Translations under genes and position numbers: made by a program | In this document: positions 49,182-57,443 of the stretch, in pieces | How the letters are laid out: the number at the start of each line of letters is the position of its first letter | Position numbering within the stretch: position 1 is the stretch's first letter | DNA from: Mycolicibacterium gilvum | Lineage (GTDB): Bacteria; Actinomycetota; Actinomycetes; Mycobacteriales; Mycobacteriaceae | Direction: 5' to 3' | NCBI RefSeq assembly: GCF_900454025.1 | Contig: NZ_UGQM01000001.1 | Span: 1,798,001-1,862,000, forward strand | DNA: 64,000 nucleotides | The notes under the pieces: generated by a model | Database searches by the model: none | What the model saw: only the letters and a program-made list of their open reading frames with translations | Told to the model about the DNA's origin: nothing

Positions 49182-50414
49182 TCAAATGTGGTGGGGCTTT
49201 GGAATTCTCGCCGCCGCGGACCCGCTACCCGCCGAGAACACCGCCGACGCGGCGGTCAGGCGGTCGTCGGTCACACGCCCGTACACCGCCTGCGTCATGC
49301 GCTCGGTGTGGCCGTGCCACGCGGCGACCACGTCGGCGGCGATCCCCGCCGCACGCATCCGCGAGATATTGCTGTGCCGCAGCTTGCCCAGCGTGATCGC
49401 CTTGAGTCCGGCAGCCTTGCGCTGCGCAGCGAACTCCCGGCTGTAGTCGCGCACCGGCAGCGGCGTCCCATCGGCCCGCGATAGCAGCAGGTCAGTGTCG
49501 GCCAGCGGTCGGCCCACAGCGAGGCGCTCGCGCAGATGGGCGGTGCGCATGGCCTTGAGCATGGACAACTCGCGGGGCGGCAGCGGCAGATGGCGGGCGC
49601 TGCGGTCGGTCTTGGTTCCCACGATCATGTCGCGGCCGTTGACGTCGACCCGAGCCTGCCGGATGCGCAGCGCCCCGGCGTCAAGGTCGACGTCGCACCA
49701 GCGCAGCCCGCCGACTTCCTCGCGGCGCAGCCCGAGCAGCGTTAGCGCGAAACACCCGGCGAGGCGGTGGGCGGCGACGTGATCGAGGAACTTGCCCATC
49801 TGCGCAGGTGTCTAGATGTCGTCCGCGTCGGTGGCGGTGACCGACTTCTGCTCGGGCGACTCAAGCTCGGCTGACGGGTCGTAGGTCAGCCAGCGCATCC
49901 GCTTCGCGTGAGCCATGACCGACTTGAGCCGAATAATGGCGCGGCGCTTGGTGGCCGGGGCCAGTGCCTTGCCGCCCTTGCCGGTCAGCGTCGCCGACCA
50001 GTCGGCCAGTGCGGCGGGGGTGAGCTTCTGCACCGCCACCGCGCCGAACGCCCGGCGGGCGTAGGCCAGCGACTCGCGGTCGGCGCGAACGGTGTTCGGC
50101 CCGATCGACGGGTCGGCCTCGCGCAGGTTGAGCCAGTGGTCGGCGACCTCGTCGAACGTCTGGATCGACTTGGGTGCCCATGTCGCCGATGCCCACTGCT
50201 GACGCTGCTCGGTGACCCACTGCGCAGCCTCCCCCTTGGTGCGGAACACCTTGGTGGGCCGGACCTGCTTGCCGGTCACCGGGTCGGTGCCCAGCGTGGG
50301 CCGGGCACGCCAGCCCTTGCCGTTCGGCAACCGCTTGATCGAGCTGTCGGTGCGGTCGCCGCGCTGCTTGGGCTGACGGGCGGGCTGTGTGTCGGGGGCG
50401 GCGTCCGTGCTCAT
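49182..50414 (-). pseudogene. int: Tyrosine-type integrase interrupted by an in-frame amber codon
   Basis: One frame from ATG 50414 to the stop at 49182 would encode about 410 residues but is cut by TAG at 49812-49814. The first part (200 residues) has the arm-binding and SAM-like core-binding domains (VFRTKGEAAQWVTEQRQQW; FDEVADHWL). The second part (from TPAQMGKFLDHV) has the catalytic domain: Arg in GLRREEVGGL, Lys in VGTKTDRSARHLPL, LRHSNISRM (Gly where the usual first His is), His in WHGHTERMTQ and the nucleophile Tyr in AVYGRV. A single C-to-T change (CAG to TAG) would explain it. Function would need readthrough or suppression, so the island is probably fixed. Confidence 0.88.
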
Positions 50415-51100
50415 CGGTCGGTCTCCTGTCGGTAGGTGGTCGGCTTGCGGGGCTTGCGCAGTTCGTCGCGTCCGAGTAGCGGTGGCTCGGCCTTCTTGCA
50501 CCGCCGGACCCACCCCTTGACTGTCTCGGTGGATACGTCGCGCCCGAGGGCGCTTGCTGCGCGGTCGGCAACCCGCTCGTAGACGTTGCCGCCCTTGGGC
50601 GCTTCCTCGCGCACCCACGCCGCCACTTGCGCCAGAAACTGCCGTGACAGCCGGGGCCGGCCGACGCGCCTGCCGCCGGACGTGGGCGGTGCGACTCCCG
50701 GCGGCGCGTGCCGGATCATCGCGTCGATAACGCCGTCGGTGAACCGGAATTGCTCGATCCATTCGTGGCCGTCGGTGGCGCCGGTCGCCGCGTCAAGGGT
50801 CTGACGCAGCTTGCGAGCGGAGTCGGCGGCCTCGGCGGTGTCGTGCGTCGCGGCAGTTCGGGCCAGCCGGGCAGTGTTCACGCGGCGCAGTGCGTCCGAC
50901 GTGATCGGCACGCCGTCGACGGAGGTCACGCGCAGATCAGTGATGACCGGCCCGTCGGCGGTGTCGCGCCACGCAATTTCATAGGTGTGCGCGTGATCGT
51001 GGCAGGTGATCGTCACCGGACGCTCGGCGTCGGCGTCCACCTCGACCCCGACCACCTCGCCCGCCCGGCGCGGTGAGTAATTGCGCTTAGTCCCGCTCAT
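50411..51100 (-). CDS. Island-encoded protein with C-terminal HTH-like region
   Basis: 229 residues from ATG 51100; it overlaps the integrase start by 4 bases, so the two are co-translated. The N-terminal half is beta-rich (VDADAERPVTITCHDHAHTYEIAWRD). The C-terminal part (about 150-215, RQFLAQVAAWVREEAPKGGNVYERVADRAASALG then STETVKGWVRRCKK) looks like a helix-turn-helix. It may regulate integration or immunity; no family name is certain. It is divergent from the excisionase-like gene over a 47-base gap. Confidence 0.75.
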   Translation of the reverse strand: MSGTKRNYSPRRAGEVVGVEVDADAERPVTITCHDHAHTYEIAWRDTADGPVITDLRVTSVDGVPITSDALRRVNTARLARTAATHDTAEAADSARKLRQTLDAATGATDGHEWIEQFRFTDGVIDAMIRHAPPGVAPPTSGGRRVGRPRLSRQFLAQVAAWVREEAPKGGNVYERVADRAASALGRDVSTETVKGWVRRCKKAEPPLLGRDELRKPRKPTTYRQETDR

Positions 51101-51147
51101 AGTTTTACACCCTAGACGAAACATCACTAAGGGGCAAAATAGAAACC

Positions 51148-51369
51148 ATGACGATGACCACAGCCGCTAAGGCAATTCCCACTCTGGACGAATTGCGCAG
51201 CGGGCCACCGACTCTCAGCATCGAGCAGGCCGCACGCTACCTCGGCGTGAGCCGTGCCTACGGCTACGCAATGGCGCGTGAGGGCCGGCTGCCGACGATC
51301 AAGCTCGGCGCGAAGCGCGTGCGTGTGCCCGCCCTGGCGCTGCTCAAGATGCTCGGCGGTGACGGGTAA
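51148..51369 (+). CDS. Excisionase-like small HTH protein
   Basis: 73 residues. TLSIEQAARYLGVSRAYGYAMAREGRLPTIKLGAKRVRVPALALLKML is the MerR-type winged-helix excisionase/DNA-binding module. It sits opposite the integrase-regulator pair, the normal place for a recombination directionality factor or switch regulator. Confidence 0.88.
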   Translation: MTMTTAAKAIPTLDELRSGPPTLSIEQAARYLGVSRAYGYAMAREGRLPTIKLGAKRVRVPALALLKMLGGDG

Positions 51370-51459
51370 GACCAACTGGCGCAACGCTATTGACCTAGAT
51401 ACGCGTGCGTCCCGCCGGTTGACGAGACCGAGTGGGGCGACTTACCGAGATGAGGCCGG

Positions 51460-52986
51460 GTGAGCCAACAGCACAAGAATAACGCCGCCACGGTCGGACG
51501 ACCGACCCGAGCGTCGGCCAACGGCCACAAGCGACCAGACCCCAAGGGGCGTATGCCGGGCGAACCCGGCTACAACCCCTACGACAACCCCGACCTCGAT
51601 GCGAAGTTTGCCGCCGAGCGCGAGGCGCAGGCCGTCAACGAGAAGCGATTGAAGCGGTGGGCCGCTTGGCGGTATCCGGTCACTGTGCTCGACGGTCGGC
51701 CCGAGCAGTGGGCGAGGAAGCTCGCCGCCGACATCGCTCGCAGGAACGCCATGGGCGATCCGATGAAGACGACGCCCACGTTGTTCTTCCCCGGTGACAA
51801 AGCGGTGAGTGCTGGCGCGTCCGACACCGAGATGAAGGCGCTGCGAGAACTGTCAACAGACGAGATCGACGCTCTGACGCTCAAGGCGGCGGCTATCCGC
51901 GAGGATCGGCGGGCGCGGGCGAGAACGCTCGCCCGCAAGATCGCCGCCGACCGCGAGGCCACTGTCGCCGCGCCGGAACCGCTCAGCCTCACCGACCTGC
52001 TAGCTGAGCCGGACGACGGGCCGACGTACCGCATGGACGACGTATGGCCGACCGCTGGCCGTGTGCTGCTTGCCGCGCAGTTCAAGTCGGGAAAGTCGAC
52101 GCTCGTCGGCAACGTGATCCGGTCGCTGGTCGACGGCGACCAGTTCCTCAGCGAGTTCGCGGTGAGGCCGGTCAGCCGCGTCGCTCTGCTCGACACCGAG
52201 TTGGACTCACGCACGCTGAGACGTTGGCTGCGTGATCAGGGCATCCGCAACACCGAGGCGGTGTCGGTGCTGGCGCTGCGCGGCGCGGTCTCGACGTTCG
52301 ACATTCTCGACCCCGCCATACGCTCCGAATGGGCGCAGCGCCTCGCGGGGGCCGACGTGGTGATCCTCGACTGCCTGCGTCCGGTTATCGACTCGCTCGG
52401 CTTGTCCGAGGACAAAGACGCCGGGCGGGTGCTGGTGGCGTTCGACGCGCTGCTGGCCGAGATCGGGGCCGGTGAGGGCATGGTCATCACGCACATGGGA
52501 CACCAGAACGAACGCGCTCGCGGCGATTCTAGACTGCTCGACTGGCCTGACGCGCTGTGGAAGATCGTGCGCGACGGCAACGAGACCGACGACGACGGCA
52601 ACCGTCGTCGGTACTTCTCGGCGCTGGGCCGCGACGTCGCGCTGCCCGAGGGTCTGCTGAACTTCGACGCTGCCACCCGGCACCTGACCTATAGCGGCGG
52701 CAACCGCAGGGACTCCGCAGCCCTGGCATCCATGCCCGCTCTGCTGGCGATGGTCAGTGCCGAGCCGGGCCAGTTGTCCAAACGCGCTGCCGAGTCGCAG
52801 CTGTGTGAGGAACACGGCCTCACTCAGCAAGACGCCCGCCGCACGATCGCCAAGGCGATCAAGGACGGGTTGCTGACGGTCACAGTCGGTGCCCGGCGCT
52901 CACACATGTTGTCGCTGGGCGGTGTCGACCCGTTCGCACCACCTCTCGATGTTTCGCCCGATCTTGACGATTCGGAGGGTCGATAG
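51460..52986 (+). CDS. RecA/RepA-like AAA ATPase, probable replication protein of the island
   Basis: 508 residues from GTG 51460. The N-terminal 170 residues are charged and helical. A RecA-like ATPase follows with Walker A AQFKSGKSTLVGN (Lys about 211), a VALLDTELD segment, Walker B VVILDCLRP (about 301) and VITHMGHQNERARGDSRLLDWPDALW, the pattern of RepA/DnaB-type helicase loaders. A C-terminal winged-helix-like part (about 410-475) may bind DNA. An iteron cluster starts 6 bases after its stop, supporting a role in island replication. Confidence 0.8.
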   Translation: MSQQHKNNAATVGRPTRASANGHKRPDPKGRMPGEPGYNPYDNPDLDAKFAAEREAQAVNEKRLKRWAAWRYPVTVLDGRPEQWARKLAADIARRNAMGDPMKTTPTLFFPGDKAVSAGASDTEMKALRELSTDEIDALTLKAAAIREDRRARARTLARKIAADREATVAAPEPLSLTDLLAEPDDGPTYRMDDVWPTAGRVLLAAQFKSGKSTLVGNVIRSLVDGDQFLSEFAVRPVSRVALLDTELDSRTLRRWLRDQGIRNTEAVSVLALRGAVSTFDILDPAIRSEWAQRLAGADVVILDCLRPVIDSLGLSEDKDAGRVLVAFDALLAEIGAGEGMVITHMGHQNERARGDSRLLDWPDALWKIVRDGNETDDDGNRRRYFSALGRDVALPEGLLNFDAATRHLTYSGGNRRDSAALASMPALLAMVSAEPGQLSKRAAESQLCEEHGLTQQDARRTIAKAIKDGLLTVTVGARRSHMLSLGGVDPFAPPLDVSPDLDDSEGR

Positions 52987-52992
52987 ATGCTC

Positions 52993-53070
52993 AGTGCGTT
53001 AGTGCGTTGCAGTGCGTTACAACGCACTAACGCAGTAGTGCGTCAGTGCGTATATATGACGCACTGCACT
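52993..53070. repeat. AGTGCGTT iteron cluster, candidate replication origin of the island
   Basis: AGTGCGTT occurs in direct orientation at 52993, 53001 and 53011, and inverted (AACGCACT) at 53021. The near-identical copies AGTGCGTC (53037), AGTGCGTA (53045) and inverted GACGCACT (53058) follow. The perfect palindrome AGTGCGTTACAACGCACT is at 53011-53028. An AT-rich TATATAT (53051-53057) lies inside, as expected of a melting site. The rest of the 278-base gap to 53265 shows no gene I trust. Confidence 0.75.
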
Positions 53071-53264
53071 ACCTGCAGATATGACGAGGTCGGAACGGTC
53101 GACGCGCACCGCACTCAAAGCTGGGTGCGGTGGTCGGGAGTGTCGGTGTGCCGATGACCAGATGACCCGACGCCCCGCCGAGCCGAGGCGCTGGGCGGCG
53201 TCGACCGAGACACAGCCCAACGGTCGGCGAACCGCGCCGACCAACCCAACCGAGGGAGAACGAG

Positions 53265-53561
53265 ATGAGTCCAGACAGCAAGACCACCGAACCGACGGAC
53301 GAACAGGTCGACGCCGCGATCCTGGCCGCGCTCGCCGACGCGGGCCGCGACGACGTACACCCTTGGGCTGCGATCAGGCGGCGGGTGCCCGGCAGCCACG
53401 ACCGTAAGGGCGACCGGCTGGTCGCGCTGTGGCTCACTGGCCGCGTGTGGCTGTGCAAGGTCCGAGGCCGCAATTACGTCGCGCTCGGCGACGCCGACGA
53501 CGAGCGGATCGTTGCGGCTGCCGGGGCGGCGGGCCGTGTGCGTTCGTTCCCGGTGCTCTGA
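53265..53561 (+). CDS. Small hypothetical island protein
   Basis: 98 residues preceded by a clear GGGAGAACGAG Shine-Dalgarno. DEQVDAAILAALADAG and HPWAAIRRRVPGSHDRKGDRLVALWLTGRVWLCKVRGRNYVAL look like a small winged-helix fold. No family is named. Confidence 0.7.
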   Translation: MSPDSKTTEPTDEQVDAAILAALADAGRDDVHPWAAIRRRVPGSHDRKGDRLVALWLTGRVWLCKVRGRNYVALGDADDERIVAAAGAAGRVRSFPVL

Positions 53562-53617
53562 CAAACCCTCGTCCGATCTGGCCCGTCCGAACACCTGACC
53601 CGAGAGGAACCGTCACC

Positions 53618-54379
53618 ATGAGCAACCCGTCGCGGAACAAGCCCGACGCCGACGAGCGGCAGCGTGCGCTCAAGGCGGTCGAACTGCGCGTTCAAGGCCA
53701 CACCTATGCCCGGATCGCCGCCGCGCTCGACTACAGCGACGAAAGCGGCGCTCGGCACGCGGTGTCGCGGCTGCTCGCTCGCCGTGAAGCCGAGTCGATT
53801 GACGAACTGCGGGCGGTGCATGGCGCAAGGCTTGAGGGCGTGCTGTCGAGCTTCTGGCTCGCCGCCACGACCGGCGACACCCACGCGGCCAGGATCGTGC
53901 TGCGCACGCTCGATAGTCTCGCCAAGCTCCACGGCCTCGACGCGCCGACCCGCGTCGCGGTCGGCCCGCAGATCAGTGAGCGCGAGTTCGCCGAGGAAGC
54001 TGCCCGCCTGATCGAGTCGATTGCCTCGATGGGCGCGACCGATGACTTGTTGCGCTCGCTGCCCGACGGTGCCGGGCATGCTGTGCTCGACGCTCGCAAG
54101 TCAGCGGCACTGCCCGGCGATAAGAATGACGATGAGGAATGGTCGAACATCGGCGGGCCAGACCCTGTGCCAGTCGCATCCATGGTCGCGGTGCCGCAGC
54201 CGTTCGCCGCACCGGAACCGCTGACTGTGGTCGATGCCGAACCGCAGGTGGTGGCCGAGGTCGAGCCGCAGGCCGAGTCCGAGGTGACACCGCAGCAGGT
54301 CCCGTCGCCGCGAAGGTTTAATCCCTGGACTTTTCGGATTAACGATCGGTATGACCCGCTGGCTGGGTGGAGGCGGTAG
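53618..54379 (+). CDS. HTH protein resembling an actinophage terminase small subunit
   Basis: 253 residues from ATG 53618 (GAGAGGAA Shine-Dalgarno). The N-terminal HTH (about 10-60, ALKAVELRVQGHTYARIAAALDYSDESGARHAVSRLLA) and the middle helical segment ending LHGLDAPTRVAV resemble DNA-recognition subunits of actinophage terminases. The C-terminal 80 residues are Pro/Glu/Val-rich. If it is TerS, it would suit a satellite that redirects helper-phage packaging. This assignment is by pattern only; a generic regulator is the alternative. Confidence 0.65.
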   Translation: MSNPSRNKPDADERQRALKAVELRVQGHTYARIAAALDYSDESGARHAVSRLLARREAESIDELRAVHGARLEGVLSSFWLAATTGDTHAARIVLRTLDSLAKLHGLDAPTRVAVGPQISEREFAEEAARLIESIASMGATDDLLRSLPDGAGHAVLDARKSAALPGDKNDDEEWSNIGGPDPVPVASMVAVPQPFAAPEPLTVVDAEPQVVAEVEPQAESEVTPQQVPSPRRFNPWTFRINDRYDPLAGWRR

Positions 54380-54385
54380 GCGGTG
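54369..54385 (+). promoter_or_regulatory. Shine-Dalgarno and GTG start upstream of the octamer repeat
   Basis: GGAGG (54369-54373) lies 9 bases before GTG 54383, which opens a frame that runs straight through the 8-bp repeats. With 13 copies that frame ends at 54946, out of phase with the long gene. With 11, 14 or 17 copies it would join the gene ending at 55550. Confidence 0.55.
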
Positions 54386-54435
54386 AGGTTGCCCGCTCTT
54401 GTCGGGCGACGGGGCGTTGTCCCAATACTCTCGTT

Positions 54436-54539
54436 AGTTGCCGAGTTGCCGAGTTGCCGAGTTGCCGAGTTGCCGAGTTGCCGAGTTGCCGAGTTGCCGA
54501 GTTGCCGAGTTGCCGAGTTGCCGAGTTGCCGAGTTGCCG
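54436..54539 (+). repeat. Thirteen perfect tandem copies of the octanucleotide AGTTGCCG
   Basis: The 104-bp tract is uninterrupted and identical in all copies. Eight is not a multiple of three, so slippage by one unit changes the reading frame. In every frame the tract is open, encoding PSCRVAEL repeats. The perfect copies imply recent expansion or active slippage. It sits between a translation start and the body of the next gene. Confidence 0.97.
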
Positions 54540-54551
54540 GCGTTTCTCCTG

Positions 54552-55550
54552 ATGCCGGTGTCACTCCGCACGGTTACCGTGCGACAGATGGCGACAGATC
54601 CGATGGCGGGGCTTCGGAAAACACAGCTCATGATGAGCATCACGGAGCGAGCAGTGCGTGCTTGGCGGCTCGGAGAGTGGGCGCTATTGCACCAGGTGCG
54701 ACCGGACGGCAGCAGCGCTCCACCAGACCCCCGGCCATTCATGCCCGACCGAGGCAGCAGCCTCGCGTTCGACGACCTCGATTTCACGCCGGACTTGGGC
54801 AAAAACCCGGTCACTTCGACTGCGCGGTACCCGGTGATGACGGCAGCCGAAAACCTGGTAGGTGCTGCGCAAGCCCATTCGGCGTCACTGCAGGAAGGAA
54901 GAACCAACGTTGTGTCGCTGGGCTCACTATGTCGTTGCGCCATTGAGGGGGCTGCCAAGACCGTGTGGCTGCTCGCGCCCACAGTCCGGACAGAGCGACG
55001 AGCAAGGTGCCGTGGTTTCATTCAAAGCGAGCGCCAGCCGCAACAGAGCTTCCTAAGAATCGAAGCTCGGGTGTTGGCTAAGCGGCAGAGTGACGGGCTT
55101 CCCGCTGACCTCCCAAACTTCCAGCGGCATCGCGATGAGTACGACGAGCGTCAAGTTCTGATCTCAGCGCTACCGAAGAGCGAGCGCACAAAGCCACCCA
55201 GCAACTCGTCGGACATCGTCAGTTGGTCGGCCAAGTGGATCGACGCGAACCCCCCGGCGCACGCCTCCGACGAACTCCCGCTCGGGATGGAACTCGGCGC
55301 TGATCGCTTCTACTCCATAGGTTCCAGCTTCGTGCATGGCTTCAAGTGGATGACCGACTACATCCGCGACGACGAGGCGACGCTGAAGGTTGTGGCCGAA
55401 GGCTTCGCCGCCGCTGTGGTCATGACCGAATGTGCGGTGTGTCTGTTTGAAGCGCAGGCCACAAATGCTGCCAGGGCTGCGGTGCGGAGGGCTAACTATC
55501 CGGACTGGTTGGCACCGACCGTGGCTGCATGGCTGCCCCGGTACCAGTGA
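54552..55550 (+). CDS. Unknown island protein, possibly phase-variable
   Basis: The body frame is open from within the repeat (TTG 54438) to 55550. The first ATG after the repeat is 54552 (332 residues), the next 54588; neither has a Shine-Dalgarno, unlike GTG 54383 before the repeat. The protein is soluble and mostly helical, with YPVMTAAENLVGAAQ, LGSLCRCAIEGAAKTVWLL and FVHGFKWMTDYIRDDE. I do not recognise the family. Lower GC than the chromosome. It precedes the restriction-modification genes on the same strand by 121 bases, so it may be a defence component. Confidence 0.7.
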   Translation: MPVSLRTVTVRQMATDPMAGLRKTQLMMSITERAVRAWRLGEWALLHQVRPDGSSAPPDPRPFMPDRGSSLAFDDLDFTPDLGKNPVTSTARYPVMTAAENLVGAAQAHSASLQEGRTNVVSLGSLCRCAIEGAAKTVWLLAPTVRTERRARCRGFIQSERQPQQSFLRIEARVLAKRQSDGLPADLPNFQRHRDEYDERQVLISALPKSERTKPPSNSSDIVSWSAKWIDANPPAHASDELPLGMELGADRFYSIGSSFVHGFKWMTDYIRDDEATLKVVAEGFAAAVVMTECAVCLFEAQATNAARAAVRRANYPDWLAPTVAAWLPRYQ

Positions 55551-55671
55551 CGCTCGCCGCATTCCAAAGTGCGCTGAGCAGTTCGAGACAGAAATGAAAG
55601 TCCGGACGCGCTTCCTAACTTCACGAATTCGGCGGGTGTGTCGTCGCAGGTGCGCAAGCCCAATTCATGGC

Positions 55672-56007
55672 ATGCTATCGCGCGTGGACGAAAGGCGTCG
55701 CGCCGGTGAGCGGTGGCCCTATCGCCTGCCGCGGGACGATCCGCGTCATGGCACAGTCAACGGCTACGGCAACTTGGGCTGCCGGTGTTCATCATGCAGG
55801 GCGGCCTCTACGGAAGAGCACCGCCGGTACATCGCACGCGTACGTGCGGAGGGCCGTGTGCTTAGTAAGCACGGAACTGAGACAGCGTACTCATCAGGTT
55901 GTCGCTGCGACGTCTGCCGAGAAGCCCATAACAGGCGGAGTCGCGAGTACAAGCGGCGGCGGACCCGCGATGACAACGCGAGTCGGGGCAAGGCAAGGGG
56001 CGCTTAA
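55672..56007 (+). CDS. Mini-protein with two tandem HGT...CRCxxC clusters
   Basis: 111 residues from ATG 55672 (GTG 55684 possible). Two similar units, HGTVNGYGNLGCRCSSCRAA and HGTETAYSSGCRCDVCREA, each hold a His and three Cys, suggesting duplicated zinc-binding knuckles, followed by Arg-rich tails fit for nucleic acid binding. Its TAA shares a base with the ATG of the McrB-like gene (TAATG), so it is translationally coupled to it. Similar proteins occur in actinophages as far as I recall; function unknown. Confidence 0.7.
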   Translation: MLSRVDERRRAGERWPYRLPRDDPRHGTVNGYGNLGCRCSSCRAASTEEHRRYIARVRAEGRVLSKHGTETAYSSGCRCDVCREAHNRRSREYKRRRTRDDNASRGKARGA

Positions 56008-57443
56008 TGGCCAATGTGACGGACCAAATCGTGGAAGTGATCAAGAAGCTGGCCGCGGAGCGCGAAACGTTCACAAGCGACGACCTCCGTCCTCTGCTTC
56101 CAGATGGCGCTACGCCGATGCAGATCCCTGCCGCGGTGGGTAAAGCGCGTCGCCAGGGACTAGTCGAAGAGGTGGACCGGGTCAGGTCAGTGATCCCCGA
56201 ACGGAAGGGCAGCCTTGTACCGGTCCTCCGGCGACCAAGTTCCGATATCGCATGGTTCGGTTCAGCGACGCCTGGAGCAGTATCTGATGCACTTAAGGAT
56301 GCTGGTGACGACGTCGTTTCGAGATCGGCCAGGGAGCTGGATGCGCTACGACGGCACCTTGAAGATGTTGGGTACATCATCGGCCTCGAGGAGCTTGCAT
56401 CGATCCTATTGCTGTTAGCTAGTCGCGGATGGCTCATACTTTCGGGTCCAAGCGGGACCGGCAAGTCAAGTCTTGTGCGCCACCTGTGTAACGCGATCGG
56501 TGGCACTTTCCACGACGTTCAGGTCAAGCCGAATTGGGTTTCGTCAGAGGACAGCCTCGGCTATTACTCGGAGATTGCGCAGACTTTCGTTCCTGGCGTT
56601 CTGCTAACTGCGTTGATGACGGGCCAAGAAGCACCAGACGAGTTGCGTTTCATCCGACTCGATGAGATGAATCTCGCGCCGCCCGAGTACTACCTCGCGG
56701 AGGTGCTGAGTGCTGCAGAAGACTGGCACCACGCCGACGACGGTCAAAATTGGAGCGCAAAGGTGCAATTACCTCCCGCACCGCCCGACGCCAAAGTTCC
56801 CGACGTATGTATCGCCGATCGTGTCTACCTCATCGGAACCGTGAACATCGACGAGACAACTCGGACCTTAAGTCCGAAGGTTCTTGACCGAGCTGCGGTA
56901 TACGACCTTCATCATGTCGATCTTTTCGCCGCTCCGCCGGAGAAGGGCGACGCCGCCGCGGGCACGAGTAACGCCTTACCGAGTGTCCCCAGTCTTGTTT
57001 CGTTATTGACTGATCGTCCTAGATCGCTCCTCGCTCTGAAGTACGCCCCCGACCATCTTGAAGCCGTCGCGACTCTGCTCTCTGCGCTGATGGATGTCGC
57101 TGCTCCCCTTGGAGGACCGATCGGTTATCGGCAGCGCGATGCCTTAGTGACGCTCTTGGCTCTAGCGGAGCGCCATGGCTTGTTCTCTGTCTTACCAAGA
57201 GACAGCGTGCTCGACGTTGGACTTCGTACCTGTGTGATGCCGAAGTGGCAAGGCTCCACTCCCGCCGCTTCGCTTGCGCTTCGGCGTGCGCTCGCGGTGC
57301 TCCTCGAAGTCGATGTAACTGAAGAGGTATCGGTCGAATCATTAAGACCCCAGATTGCCGTCAGTCGCTATCCTCGCTCAGCCGAGCGGCTCCTCGCGAT
57401 GCTCGAACAGTACAGCCAATTTGGGTACTTCAGCGCATGGTGA
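56007..57443 (+). CDS. McrB-like AAA+ NTPase of a restriction system
   Basis: 478 residues. The N-terminal 75 residues look like a winged helix (DQIVEVIKKLAAERETFTSDDLRPLL). The AAA+ domain has Walker A GPSGTGKSS (about 147), Walker B FIRLDEMNLAPPEY (about 216; the DEMN form is typical of McrB) and sensor IGTVNIDETTRTLS (about 276). McrB-type rings translocate DNA and drive the nuclease partner. The stop overlaps the start of the DUF2357 nuclease by 7 bases. Confidence 0.88.
   Translation: MANVTDQIVEVIKKLAAERETFTSDDLRPLLPDGATPMQIPAAVGKARRQGLVEEVDRVRSVIPERKGSLVPVLRRPSSDIAWFGSATPGAVSDALKDAGDDVVSRSARELDALRRHLEDVGYIIGLEELASILLLLASRGWLILSGPSGTGKSSLVRHLCNAIGGTFHDVQVKPNWVSSEDSLGYYSEIAQTFVPGVLLTALMTGQEAPDELRFIRLDEMNLAPPEYYLAEVLSAAEDWHHADDGQNWSAKVQLPPAPPDAKVPDVCIADRVYLIGTVNIDETTRTLSPKVLDRAAVYDLHHVDLFAAPPEKGDAAAGTSNALPSVPSLVSLLTDRPRSLLALKYAPDHLEAVATLLSALMDVAAPLGGPIGYRQRDALVTLLALAERHGLFSVLPRDSVLDVGLRTCVMPKWQGSTPAASLALRRALAVLLEVDVTEEVSVESLRPQIAVSRYPRSAERLLAMLEQYSQFGYFSAW

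Noticed and set aside
53081..53407. A 108-residue open frame between the iterons and the small island gene
   Set aside because: Arg/Pro/Gln-rich off-frame composition, no Shine-Dalgarno, and overlap with the better-supported gene at 53265-53561.
54436..54539. Possible CRISPR array from the regularly repeated sequence
   Set aside because: The units are 8 bp and directly tandem with no spacers; this is a simple-sequence repeat.
54383..54946. The current product of GTG 54383 as a real protein
   Set aside because: After the repeat this frame is off-frame text of the gene ending at 55550; it is best seen as the switched-off reading of a phase-variable gene.
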